DNA from: JBGSYN01 sp041750975
Lineage (GTDB): Bacteria > Pseudomonadota > Alphaproteobacteria > Geminicoccales > Geminicoccaceae
NCBI GenBank assembly: GCA_041750975.1
Contig: JBGSYN010000239.1
Location: forward strand, 1-23,980
Direction: 5' to 3'
Length of the DNA: 23,980 bases
The translations under genes were made by a program, and so were the position numbers. This document shows positions 5,953-14,067 of the stretch, piece by piece. The first letter of the stretch is position 1. Each line of letters opens with the position of its first letter. The notes beneath the pieces were generated by a model. It was not told the origin of the DNA. It ran no database searches and saw only the letters and a list, made by a program, of their open reading frames with translations.

Positions 5953-7461
5953 CTAGGCCGCCGCCAACAGATCGTCTTTCGCAATCATCCGGTTGGCGAA
6001 GCCGCCGACGATGGCGCCTTTACGCATGACCACGACGCGGTTAGCCATCGACAGCACGGTTTCAGGCTCGGTCGAAACGATGATGACGCCGATGCCCTGG
6101 TCGCGCAGCTCGTGCACGATCCGCACCACGTCCTCCTTCGCACCGACATCCATGCCGCGCGTCGGCTCGCACATCACCAGGACCCGCGGCCGCTCCGTCA
6201 TCCAGCGGCCGAGTGCCACCTTCTGTTGATTGCCGCCCGAAAGCGTGCGGAGAAGGGCGTTCTCGTCGTTCGGGCGGACCCCCAGATCCTTGATATGGCC
6301 TCGCGCCAGTTCGCGTTCGCGTGCGGGCTTCAGCCAGATGCGGTCGATATGTTCCAGAATGCTGATCGACATATTGCGGAACACCGGCTGGTCGGCGAAC
6401 AGCATCGAGCGCCGGCTCTCCGGCACGAAGGCGATCCCGGCGTCTTTCGCATCCGCCGTATTGCCGAAGCTGCAGGGTTTACCGTCAACGCTCATGCGGC
6501 CGCGGTCGGGGCGGATTTTGCCGAACAGCGCCCGTGCCAGCTCGAGCTGACCGCAGCCCATGAAGCCGTAAATGCCGAGAACCTCGCCCGGATAAACCTC
6601 GAAGCTGACATCCTCGAAATCCGGCCGGCGGCTCAAACCCTCGACCTTGAGGATGGGTGCGTCCGCGGCGACGCTCTTGAGCGGCACGGCACTGGTATAG
6701 GTTTCCTCGAGTTCCGTGTGGCCGAGCCCGATCATCCGCTGGATGATCCATTTCTTGTCGAGTGTTGCGGCCGCCTCGGTGGCGACGAGCTCGCCATTGC
6801 GGAAGACCGTGATCCGATCCGCGATCGCCAGCACGTCTTCTAGAAAATGCGAGATGAAAACGAAGCTTCGGCCTTCTTCTTCCTTCAAGCGTTGCAGCAC
6901 GGCGAACAAGGTTTCGATCTCGGGTGGCGACAAGGCCGAGGTCGGTTCATCGAGAATGATGATTTCAGCCCCCGAAAACAGCACCCGGGCCAGTTCGACC
7001 AGCTGCTGCAGGCCGATCGGCAGGTCACCGAGCCGCCCCTTGGGATCGAGATCGAGCCCGAGGCGGGCGAGCTGCTCCTTCGCACCCCGGACCATCCCCC
7101 CCCAGTCGATGGCGCCGAAGCGGGTGGTCGGCTGGTGGCCCAGATAGACGTTCTCGGCCACGCTCAGATCGGGCACGGTGCACAATTCCTGATGAACCAT
7201 GCCGATGCCATGATCGAGCGCGTTGCGCGCCGAGTGGAATCGAACCTCGTCGCCGCGTAGGATCATACGGCCGTCATAGTCGGTATGGACCCCGGCGATG
7301 ATCTTCATCAACGTGCTCTTGCCGGCGCCGTTTTCGCCCACGAGTGCATGGATCTCACCGGCAAGCAGCGAGAATTCGACGGAATTCAGGGCCTGGACGC
7401 CGCCGAAACTCTTTGAGATTGCCTCGAGTCTCAGCAGCGTCCGCTCCGGTTGCGGGTTCAA
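5953..7461 (-). CDS. Sugar-type ABC transporter ATPase, two fused nucleotide-binding domains
   Basis: 502 aa, the normal length of RbsA/MglA-type ATPases. Domain 1 has Walker A GENGAGKST at residues 42-50, the variant signature PIGLQQLVELARVL and Walker B IIILDEPTSAL. Domain 2 begins near residue 260 with the usual degenerate Walker A (GFMGCGQLELARALFG) and a full signature LSGGNQQKVALGRW followed by VLVMCEPTRGMDVGAK. The degenerate second P-loop is typical for this family. The start is a TTG at 7461, 10 nt after the binding-protein stop; no ATG or GTG precedes the first conserved strand and the Shine-Dalgarno is poor, so translation is probably coupled to the upstream gene. Confidence 0.92.
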   Translation of the reverse strand: MNPQPERTLLRLEAISKSFGGVQALNSVEFSLLAGEIHALVGENGAGKSTLMKIIAGVHTDYDGRMILRGDEVRFHSARNALDHGIGMVHQELCTVPDLSVAENVYLGHQPTTRFGAIDWGGMVRGAKEQLARLGLDLDPKGRLGDLPIGLQQLVELARVLFSGAEIIILDEPTSALSPPEIETLFAVLQRLKEEEGRSFVFISHFLEDVLAIADRITVFRNGELVATEAAATLDKKWIIQRMIGLGHTELEETYTSAVPLKSVAADAPILKVEGLSRRPDFEDVSFEVYPGEVLGIYGFMGCGQLELARALFGKIRPDRGRMSVDGKPCSFGNTADAKDAGIAFVPESRRSMLFADQPVFRNMSISILEHIDRIWLKPARERELARGHIKDLGVRPNDENALLRTLSGGNQQKVALGRWMTERPRVLVMCEPTRGMDVGAKEDVVRIVHELRDQGIGVIIVSTEPETVLSMANRVVVMRKGAIVGGFANRMIAKDDLLAAA

Positions 7462-7471
7462 GACCGGCGGA

Positions 7472-8512
7472 TTAGATCAGGAACTGCTCTTGCATCCAGA
7501 GCATGCCCGGCGCATTCGCCACGGTGACCACGGGACCGTCGGTGATGACATGTTTGGGCATCTCCTCGCCGCTCAAGACCGCGGCCACGCCAGCGACGAT
7601 CGAACCGCCATGGATGCGGCACGAAGGGTTGCGCACCGTTGCATACATGCGCCCGTCGAGCACGGCCTCGACCGCCGGCGGCATGGCGTCGACACCGCCC
7701 ACCAGGATGTCCCCGCGGCCGCGCGCGCGCATCACGTTCTGCGCCGCCAGGGCCATATCGTCATTGTGGAAGAAGGCCGCCGAGATGTTGGGGTGCTTGG
7801 TCAAGAGGCTGTCCCAGATTCGGGTCGCCTTGGTCACATCCCAATCGGCCGGCTGTTCGTCGAGCACCTCGATATCGGGATATTTCTCGATCACGCTATG
7901 GAAGCCGCGCGCCCGCCCTTGCGCACCCGTATGGCCGAGTGCCCCCTGGGTCATGACCATGGTGCCGGCGCCGTTGATCGCATCGACCAGGGCTTGCGTC
8001 ACCGCAGCGCCCATGAACTCGTTGTCAGGGGCGAGGAAGCTGTGGACGTTGATCTCGTCGAGCGGGGCGATCAGCGTGTCCATGTCGATGACCGGGATGC
8101 CGGCATCGATCATGCGGTTGACAGGGTCGGTCAGCGTGCCGATGCCGAAGGCCTGAATGGCGACGAAATCCCACTCTTGCGTCGCCATGGTGTCGATGGC
8201 GCTGCGCTGCTTGGGGGCTGAGAGCTCACCGTCGAACCAAGTGACATCGACATTGAAGAGTTTGCCCCAATACTCCGCCGCTTGCTTGCCCTGGGCGCAC
8301 CAAGTCGCTTGCAGTCCCGCATTGGAGAACGCGGCTCGGAGCGGCTGCTCGGAGCGGCCCATTTCCTGCGCCATCGCCTGCATGGCGAGCGGGTTGAAGC
8401 CCATCCCGCCCATGGCCGCAGCGGCGGCGACACCGGAGGTGAGCCCTGCCCGACGTACGAATTTGCGGCGATTGAGGCCTGACTTTTCCGGTCCGTCAGA
8501 TTTGGTGACCAT
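7472..8512 (-). CDS. Sugar-type ABC periplasmic binding protein with Tat signal
   Basis: 346 aa, periplasmic-binding-protein type 1 fold (Peripla_BP_4). The N-terminus NRRKFVRRAGLTSGVAAAAA is a twin-arginine signal, so it is exported folded. The mature part begins near LRAAFSNAGLQATWCAQG and shows the family's KQRSAIDTMATQEWDFVAIQAFG, the hinge region VDAMPPAVEAV and a conserved end. The ATG at 8512 is preferred over the in-frame ATG at 8584 because GGGAG lies 8 nt upstream and the Tat motif is then correctly placed. It is the first gene of the importer-aldolase operon. Typical sugar binders of this family use Sec, so a Tat route is less common. The ligand is unknown. Confidence 0.88.
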   Translation of the reverse strand: MVTKSDGPEKSGLNRRKFVRRAGLTSGVAAAAAMGGMGFNPLAMQAMAQEMGRSEQPLRAAFSNAGLQATWCAQGKQAAEYWGKLFNVDVTWFDGELSAPKQRSAIDTMATQEWDFVAIQAFGIGTLTDPVNRMIDAGIPVIDMDTLIAPLDEINVHSFLAPDNEFMGAAVTQALVDAINGAGTMVMTQGALGHTGAQGRARGFHSVIEKYPDIEVLDEQPADWDVTKATRIWDSLLTKHPNISAAFFHNDDMALAAQNVMRARGRGDILVGGVDAMPPAVEAVLDGRMYATVRNPSCRIHGGSIVAGVAAVLSGEEMPKHVITDGPVVTVANAPGMLWMQEQFLI

Positions 8513-8606
8513 CCTTTCGTCTCCCTGATCGAAATTGGTTCTGAATGACGGCCGGATGATGGCGGAGCCGCCGCATTTGTTCAATGTGCGATTTCCGCAG
8601 GACGGC

Positions 8607-8924
8607 TCACCCCAATAATTGCTGCACGACCTTGGGATCTCGGTGGATCATTGCCAACAATATTTGTGCCGGACCGGTGGGGCGCCGCCGACCTTGTTCC
8701 CAGTTCTGCAAAGTCTCTTTTGGAACGCCGATACTGCGCGCGAATTCCATCTGAGAGAGCCCGGTTTGTTTGCGAATTGCCGCGACGTCGATCTCCGGCA
8801 CCTCGATATGATGGACTCGTGCATCCCTCGGGTCGCCGTATGCATAGTCCACAGCCTCGTTGGGGCCACGCTTGATGGTATCGTAGACATGTTCCGCGTC
8901 CGTACATGGCAATGATATCTTCAC
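8607..8924 (-). CDS. XRE-type HTH antitoxin-like protein, start region probably frameshifted
   Basis: 105 aa from a GTG at 8924. Residues ~44-100 form a Cro/C1 helix-turn-helix with the hallmark IDVAAIRKQTGLSQMEFARSI, then TLQNWEQGRRRPTGPAQILL, as in NadS/HigA-like antitoxins that usually follow a RelE-type toxin gene. No toxin is present: the 130 nt upstream contain none, and the next gene is divergent. The GTG has no ribosome site, whereas an ATG at 8934 in another frame has AAGGG 7 nt before it and begins MTLGEDIIA, which looks like a normal N-terminus for this family. A one-base shift between about 8925 and 8880 would join it to IKRGPNEAVDYAYG. It may be an orphan regulator, a decayed antitoxin or an assembly error. 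Confidence 0.6.
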   Translation of the reverse strand: MKISLPCTDAEHVYDTIKRGPNEAVDYAYGDPRDARVHHIEVPEIDVAAIRKQTGLSQMEFARSIGVPKETLQNWEQGRRRPTGPAQILLAMIHRDPKVVQQLLG

Positions 8925-9110
8925 CCAATGTCATGACAGCGCCCTTTTTCATTCGGTGCTCGCCAAGCGTGTTTCGCACGACCTTTGCATGATTTTGATG
9001 TCAAGAACTGAACTTTCCCGAGTCTGGACGCTTATTCAGAAGGGCTGGGGGTCCACAGGGTGCGCATCAGTTCTCGAATCGGATTGCGCATACACAAAGG
9101 AGCAAAATGG

Positions 9111-10835
9111 ATGGCAGGCACGGTTGCCGATCAACTTGTTGGCGCGCTTGAGCTCGCGGGTGTGGAGCGGATCTATGGCATTGTCGGCGACAGCCTGAAT
9201 GGCGTCACGGAATCGTTGCGGCAGCGCGACAAGATCCAATGGATTCATACGCGGCATGAAGAGGCGGCCGCGTTTGCCGCCGGTGCCGAAGCCCATCTGA
9301 CCGGCAAGCTTGCGGTGTGCTGCGGCAGTTGCGGGCCGGGCAATCTGCACCTCATCAACGGCCTCTTCGACTGTCACCGCAATCGCGTTCCCGTGCTGGC
9401 GATCGCGGCCCACATCCCGAGCGGCGAGATCGGCTCGGGCTATTTTCAGGAGACCCATCCGCAAGAGCTGTTTCGGGAATGCAGCCACTATGTCGAGATG
9501 GTTTCCATTCCTGAGCAGTTGCCGCGGTTGCTGGAGCAGGCGATCCGCCATGCCATCCACAAACGCGGTGTTGGCGTGGTGGTACTGCCGGGCGATGTGG
9601 CGCTAAAAGCCGCGAGCGAGATCAAGGTCTCCAGGGAACTGGTGTCGCCGCTGCCGAAAATCCTGCCGCAAGAGGATCGCGTCGGAGCGCTAGCGGCGTT
9701 TCTCAATGATGCCGAGAAAATCACGATCCTCTGTGGTTCTGGATGCGCCGGCTCGCACGATGACTTGATGGCGTTGGGCAAAGCCCTGCAGGCGCCGATG
9801 GTTCATGCCATCCGTGGCAAGGAGCATGTCGAATGGGACAACCCCTACGATGTCGGCATGACCGGGCTCATCGGCTTTTCCTCTGGCTATCGCGCCATGC
9901 TGAGCTGCGATGCCTTGCTGATGCTGGGAACGGATTTCCCCTACCGCCAATTCTATCCAAGCGATGCGAAGATTGCGCAGGTGGATATCGACGGCGCCAA
10001 TCTCGGCAAACGCACACCGATCGACCTCGGCGTCGTCGGCGATGTCAAGGCGACGATCCAGGCGGTCCTCCCGCACATCAAGGAGGGCCGAAACTCGGGA
10101 CATCTCGAAGATTGCATCGCCCATTACGAAGAGGCGCGAAAAGATCTCGACGAGCTGGCGACGGGACGGCCGGGCCAGAAGCCGATCCACCCCCAATATG
10201 TGGCAAAGATCGTCAGCGAGCAGGCGGCGGATGATGCGATCTTCACCTGCGATGTCGGCACGCCGACGATCTGGGCGGCACGCTATCTGACCATGAACGG
10301 CAAGCGCCGGCTCCTGGGATCGTTCAATCACGGCTCGATGGCCAACGCCATGATGCAGGCGATCGGCGCGCAGGCGGCTTATCCCGAACGCCAGGTCGTG
10401 GCCCTAGCAGGCGACGGTGGCTTCGGCATGATGATGGGCGAATTCCTGACGCTGCGTCAGCTCGGCCTGCCGGTGAAGGTCGTGATCTTCAACAACGGCA
10501 CGCTCGGCTTCGTCGAGATGGAGATGAAGGCCGCAGGCTTCCTCGATACCGGCGTCGAGCTCGACAATCCGGACTTCGGCAAAATTGCCAGTAACGCAGG
10601 GCTTTTCGGTGCCCGAGTTGAGGATCCAGGTGAGCTCGAGGGTGCGCTTGCCTCGGCCTTCGCCTACAACGGCCCCGCCATCATCGATGTCGTCACCAAC
10701 CGGCTCGAGCTTGCCATGCCGCCGCAGGTTACCACCGAAATGGCCAAGGGCTTCAGCCTCTATTCCCTGCGCGCCATCATCAACGGCCGCGGCTCGGATC
10801 TGATCGAACTGGCGCGCTCCAATCTCTTGCGGTGA
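9111..10835 (+). CDS. poxB: Pyruvate dehydrogenase (quinone), PoxB type
   Basis: 574 aa, against 572 for E. coli PoxB, a TPP- and FAD-dependent peripheral membrane enzyme that oxidises pyruvate to acetate and CO2 and passes electrons to quinone. The N-terminal TPP domain has GDSLNG and the catalytic Glu50 in RHEEAAAFAAGAEA. The C-terminal domain has the TPP-Mg motif GDGGF at 434-438 and NNGTLGFVEMEM. The tail GFSLYSLRAIINGRGSDLIELA matches the membrane-activation region of PoxB, which acetolactate synthases lack. The ATG at 9111 is chosen for AAAGGAG 8 nt upstream; the frame extends to 9060 without support. It precedes acoABC on the same strand with an 87-nt gap. Pyruvate oxidase and acetolactate synthase are less likely alternatives. 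Confidence 0.88.
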   Translation: MAGTVADQLVGALELAGVERIYGIVGDSLNGVTESLRQRDKIQWIHTRHEEAAAFAAGAEAHLTGKLAVCCGSCGPGNLHLINGLFDCHRNRVPVLAIAAHIPSGEIGSGYFQETHPQELFRECSHYVEMVSIPEQLPRLLEQAIRHAIHKRGVGVVVLPGDVALKAASEIKVSRELVSPLPKILPQEDRVGALAAFLNDAEKITILCGSGCAGSHDDLMALGKALQAPMVHAIRGKEHVEWDNPYDVGMTGLIGFSSGYRAMLSCDALLMLGTDFPYRQFYPSDAKIAQVDIDGANLGKRTPIDLGVVGDVKATIQAVLPHIKEGRNSGHLEDCIAHYEEARKDLDELATGRPGQKPIHPQYVAKIVSEQAADDAIFTCDVGTPTIWAARYLTMNGKRRLLGSFNHGSMANAMMQAIGAQAAYPERQVVALAGDGGFGMMMGEFLTLRQLGLPVKVVIFNNGTLGFVEMEMKAAGFLDTGVELDNPDFGKIASNAGLFGARVEDPGELEGALASAFAYNGPAIIDVVTNRLELAMPPQVTTEMAKGFSLYSLRAIINGRGSDLIELARSNLLR

Positions 10836-10842
10836 GCGCGCC
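10811..10842 (+). terminator. Stem-loop spanning the poxB stop codon
   Basis: GGCGCGCTC (10811-10819) and GAGCGCGCC (10834-10842) form a perfect 9-bp GC-rich stem with a 14-nt loop, the TGA lying at the base of the loop and start of the 3' arm. No U-tract follows, so it may be a Rho-dependent pause or an mRNA stabiliser separating poxB from acoABC rather than a classical intrinsic terminator. Confidence 0.4.
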
Positions 10843-10922
10843 AAGTAGGGGCTTGCGTTACGCGGCGAATCGCGGCCTTCTAGCGCGTGGGGAAAGACGA
10901 AGAAACCGGATGGAGGCTGAAC

Positions 10923-11909
10923 ATGTCTGAAGTGGGCCGTGGTCTGCAGCTGAGCCGCGATCAGCTGCTCGATGCTTACTCGCGGATGCGCATGATCCGC
11001 GAATTCGAAGACGCCGTGCACGAGGAATTCTCCGCGGGCGAGATCCCGGGCTTCGTGCATCTCTATGCCGGCGAGGAAGCCTCGGCGGTGGGCATGTGCC
11101 TCAATCTCGACGATCGCGACAAGATCGCCTCGACCCATCGCGGCCATGGCCACTGCATCGCCAAGGGCTGCGACGAGCGCGGCATGATGTTCGAGATTTT
11201 CGGCCGCAAGGAGGGGCTCTGCGGCGGCAAGGGCGGCTCGATGCATATCGCCGATCTCGCCAAGGGCATGATGGGTGCCAATGGCATTGTCGGTGGCGGC
11301 CCGCCTTTGATCTGTGGTGCTGCCTTGACCGCCAAGACCTTGAAAACTGGCGGTGTTGCCGTGGCCTTCGTCGGCGATGGCGGCTCCAATCAGGGGACCA
11401 CACTCGAGAGCTACAATCTTGCCAAGGTCTGGGATTTGCCGGCGATTTTCGTCGTCGAGGATAATGGCTATGCCGAAGCGACGGCCAGTGCCTGGTCGGT
11501 CGGCGGCTCGCAGATCGGCCGCGGCAAGGGCTTCGGACTGGCCACCGCCGAAGTCGACGGTTTCGACTTTTTCGCTGTCTACGAGGCCGCCCGCGAGGCC
11601 GTCGAGCGGGCGCGCCAAGGGGGCGGTCCCTCGCTCCTGCATGTCAAGCTCAGCCGGTATTACGGCCATTTCGAGGGTGACGCCACCACCTACAGGGCAG
11701 CCGACGAGGTGGCCCAGATCAAAGCTGAAAGGGACAGCCTCGATCTGTTCCGCAAGCGCGTGACCGAAACCTCGCTCCTGGACGCGGCCGATCTCGACCG
11801 CATCGACGAAACTACCCGGCAACGCGTCGTTCAATGTGTGGTCGAGGCCAAGGCCGGCTCCATGCCCGGGATGGATGATCTCATGACGGACGTTTATGCG
11901 ACCTATTAA
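10923..11909 (+). CDS. acoA: Acetoin dehydrogenase E1 alpha subunit (TPP)
   Basis: 328 aa. It is the TPP-binding half of an E1 component that oxidatively cleaves acetoin to acetaldehyde and an acetyl group handed to the lipoyl E2. Seen: the TPP-Mg motif GDGGSNQGTTLES at 151 through Asn181 (VVEDNGYA), the active-site region THRGHGHCIAKG at 71-82, and GGKGGSMH at 101-108, as in AcoA and PdhA. The phosphorylation-loop equivalent and length match bacterial acetoin or pyruvate E1 alpha. The ATG at 10923 has GGAGG 6 nt upstream; the frame extends to 10887 without a good site. It is followed after 11 nt by acoB. I prefer acetoin to pyruvate because of the E2 partner (acoC), which is of the AcoC type. 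Confidence 0.85.
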   Translation: MSEVGRGLQLSRDQLLDAYSRMRMIREFEDAVHEEFSAGEIPGFVHLYAGEEASAVGMCLNLDDRDKIASTHRGHGHCIAKGCDERGMMFEIFGRKEGLCGGKGGSMHIADLAKGMMGANGIVGGGPPLICGAALTAKTLKTGGVAVAFVGDGGSNQGTTLESYNLAKVWDLPAIFVVEDNGYAEATASAWSVGGSQIGRGKGFGLATAEVDGFDFFAVYEAAREAVERARQGGGPSLLHVKLSRYYGHFEGDATTYRAADEVAQIKAERDSLDLFRKRVTETSLLDAADLDRIDETTRQRVVQCVVEAKAGSMPGMDDLMTDVYATY

Positions 11910-11920
11910 GGGAGGCAGCC

Positions 11921-12934
11921 ATGCCCAAGAAAAGCTATCGGCAAGCGATCAACGAAGCATTGCGTCAGGAGATGGAGCGTGACGAGCGCGTCATCATCAT
12001 GGGCGAGGATATCTCGGGCGGCATGGGTGCCCCGGGCGAGGACGATGCCTGGGGCGGACCGCTCGGTGTGACCAAGGGCCTGGAGCCCATATTCGGCCGC
12101 GGCCGCGTGCTTGACACGCCGATCAGCGAGGGCGCTTTCATCGGCGCCGCGGCAGGGGCGGCGGCGACCGGCTTGCGCCCGGTGGCCGAGTTGATGTTCG
12201 TCGATTTCATGGGCGTCTGCTTCGATCAGATCTTCAATCAGGCGGCCAAGTTCCGCTACATGTTCGGCGGCAAGGCCACCACCCCTCTGGTCATTCGCAC
12301 CATGTATGGCGCCGGCTTTCGCGCCGCCTCGCAGCACAGCCAGTGTCTCTATCCGCTCTTCACCCACATTCCGGGCCTGAAAGTCGTCCTGCCGTCCAAT
12401 GCCTATGAGGCCAAGGGGCTCTTGATCCAGGCCATTCGCGACGACGATCCGGTCATCTTTTTCGAGCACAAGGCGATGTATGACGACGAGGTCGATGTGC
12501 CGGATGAGGCCTATTCGATCCCGTTCGGCGAAGCCAACATCACCCGGGAAGGCGATGACGTCACCATCATCGCCTTCGGGCGTATGGTGAACCTCGCCAA
12601 CGAAGCCGCTGATAATCTTGAGAAATCCGGGATCAGCTGCACCGTCGTCGATCCGCGCACGACCTCGCCCCTGGATCGGGACACCATTCTCGAGACCGCC
12701 AAGGAAACCGGTCGGATCGTGATCGTCGACGAAGCCCATCCGCGCTGCAATATGGCGACCGACATTTCCGCCCTGATTGCCGAGCACTGCTTCGAGGCGC
12801 TCAAGGCGCCGATCAAATGCGTCACGGCTCCGCACGCACCGGTGCCGTTCTCGCCGGCGCTCGAGGACATCTATATTCCGAGCGTAACACGCATCGAAGA
12901 GGCCGTCCGCGCCGTCGCCGGGAAATCGCACTGA
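11921..12934 (+). CDS. acoB: Acetoin dehydrogenase E1 beta subunit
   Basis: 337 aa, the normal length for E1 beta. Seen: the N-terminal pattern YRQAINEALRQEMERDERV with GEDISGGMGAPGE, then RVLDTPISEGAFIGAAAGAA and the E2-interaction/transketolase C-terminal domain (VVDPRTTSPLDRDTIL, IVDEAHPRCNMATDISA). The glutamate in DTPISE corresponds to the conserved TPP-activating residue. GGGAGG lies just before the ATG at 11921. The stop TGA at 12932-12934 overlaps the acoC ATG by one base, indicating translational coupling. E1 beta of a pyruvate or branched-chain complex would look similar; the context decides for acetoin. Confidence 0.88.
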   Translation: MPKKSYRQAINEALRQEMERDERVIIMGEDISGGMGAPGEDDAWGGPLGVTKGLEPIFGRGRVLDTPISEGAFIGAAAGAAATGLRPVAELMFVDFMGVCFDQIFNQAAKFRYMFGGKATTPLVIRTMYGAGFRAASQHSQCLYPLFTHIPGLKVVLPSNAYEAKGLLIQAIRDDDPVIFFEHKAMYDDEVDVPDEAYSIPFGEANITREGDDVTIIAFGRMVNLANEAADNLEKSGISCTVVDPRTTSPLDRDTILETAKETGRIVIVDEAHPRCNMATDISALIAEHCFEALKAPIKCVTAPHAPVPFSPALEDIYIPSVTRIEEAVRAVAGKSH

Positions 12935-14067
12935 TGGCGGGGCTGCCGCAAAAGGAAGGCGTCGAGCCGATCGTCATGCCCAAATGGGGCCTGGCGATGC
13001 AGGAAGGCATGCTCGCCGAATGGCATGTCGAGGAAGGGGCCATGATCGCCAAGGGCCAGGAGATCATGGACATCGAAACCTCGAAGATCGCCAATGTCTT
13101 CGAGAGCCCGATTGCGGGGATATTGCGGCGGCGGGTGGTGACGGCGGGCGAGACGGTGCCGGTTGGGGCACTCTTGGCCGTGTGTGCCGAAAGCAGAGTC
13201 GCCGATGCCGATCTCGATGCTTATGTGACCGAGTTTCAGGCCAATTTCGTGCCCGAGACCGATGACGAGGCGGGCGGCCCCGAGCCGCAATTCGTCGACG
13301 TCCAAGGACGCCGGCTGCGTTATGTCCGTCAGGGCGAAGGGCAGGGCTCGCCGGTTCTTTTCATTCATGGCTTCGGCGGCGATTATCTGACCTGGATGTT
13401 CAATCAGCCGGTCCTTGCCGAGGCGAACACGACCTACGCGCTCGAACTGCCGGGCCATGGTGCCTCGAGCAAGGATGTGGGCGAGGCTTCCGTCGACTTC
13501 ATGACCGCCACGGTCGTCGGCTTCATGGATGCCCTGGATATCGCGAAGGCGCATCTGGTCGCGCATTCGCTGGGCGGCGCGATCATTCTCGATCTGGCCT
13601 CGCGCCATGGCGATCGGGCGGCATCCTTGACCATGGTCTGCCCGGCCGGGCTCGGGCCCGACATCAACATGACCTTCATCGAAGGCTTCATGCGCGAGAA
13701 GCGCGGCAAGAAGCTGAAGCCGTTTCTCGAAATGCTGGTCGCGGACCCCGCAGCCGTCACCCGGGAAATGATCGAGGAGGTGCTCAAATATAAGCGGTTG
13801 GACGGGGTCGAAGCGGCACTCGGGAAAATCGCGGCGGCCTGCTTTGACGGTGGGCAGCAGAGCCAGGTCCTGCGCGACAAACTCGATGGCATCGCCATGC
13901 CGGTCCAGGTGATCTGGGGCGCGGAGGATCGGATCGTGCCGCCGTCGCATGCAGCCGGTCTGCCCGCCTCGATCAAGGTCGCATTGGTCGCAAACGCCGG
14001 CCATATCGTGCAGATGGAAAAGAGTGGCGAGGTCAATGCCCTGCTCCAAGGCTGGATTGCCCGTTGA
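12934..14067 (+). CDS. acoC: Acetoin dehydrogenase E2: lipoyl domain fused to alpha/beta hydrolase
   Basis: 377 aa. Residues ~10-85 are a lipoyl domain with the attachment Lys51 in DIETSK. Residues ~120-377 are an alpha/beta-hydrolase fold, not the catalytic trimer or octamer domain of usual E2 acyltransferases: oxyanion motif FIHGFGG (143-149), nucleophile Ser212 in AHSLGGA, Asp332 in GAEDRIVP and His357 in NAGHIVQME. This architecture is known for AcoC of acetoin-degrading Pseudomonas. No peripheral-subunit-binding domain is visible. The start overlaps the acoB stop by one base; longer starts run antisense or into acoB. The E3 that reoxidises the lipoyl group is not in this window and must be encoded elsewhere. 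Confidence 0.88.
   Translation: MAGLPQKEGVEPIVMPKWGLAMQEGMLAEWHVEEGAMIAKGQEIMDIETSKIANVFESPIAGILRRRVVTAGETVPVGALLAVCAESRVADADLDAYVTEFQANFVPETDDEAGGPEPQFVDVQGRRLRYVRQGEGQGSPVLFIHGFGGDYLTWMFNQPVLAEANTTYALELPGHGASSKDVGEASVDFMTATVVGFMDALDIAKAHLVAHSLGGAIILDLASRHGDRAASLTMVCPAGLGPDINMTFIEGFMREKRGKKLKPFLEMLVADPAAVTREMIEEVLKYKRLDGVEAALGKIAAACFDGGQQSQVLRDKLDGIAMPVQVIWGAEDRIVPPSHAAGLPASIKVALVANAGHIVQMEKSGEVNALLQGWIAR

Noticed and set aside
4919..5956. 345-codon open frame on the plus strand
   Set aside because: Antisense to the ABC permease, and very rich in Asp, His and Glu, as expected opposite hydrophobic codons.
8556..8584. Possible promoter for the ABC operon (TTGAAC, 17 nt, CATCAT, minus strand)
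   Set aside because: Each hexamer matches the sigma-70 consensus at only 4 of 6 positions, too weak in GC-rich DNA to list as a feature.
8581..8979. 132-codon minus frame overlapping the XRE gene
   Set aside because: Only its first ~10 codons after the ATG at 8934 look like real protein. The rest is the shifted frame of the helix-turn-helix gene, so it is treated as evidence for a frameshift, not as a separate gene.
8999..9004. Consensus TTGACA (-35) on the minus strand upstream of the XRE gene
   Set aside because: No acceptable -10 hexamer occurs at 16-18 nt spacing, so a promoter could not be supported.
10404..11834. 476-codon open frame on the minus strand
   Set aside because: It lies antisense to the end of poxB and all of acoA, whose motifs, ribosome sites and lengths are convincing. 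Its protein has the Asp/His/Glu-rich, low-structure composition typical of antisense frames in GC-rich DNA.
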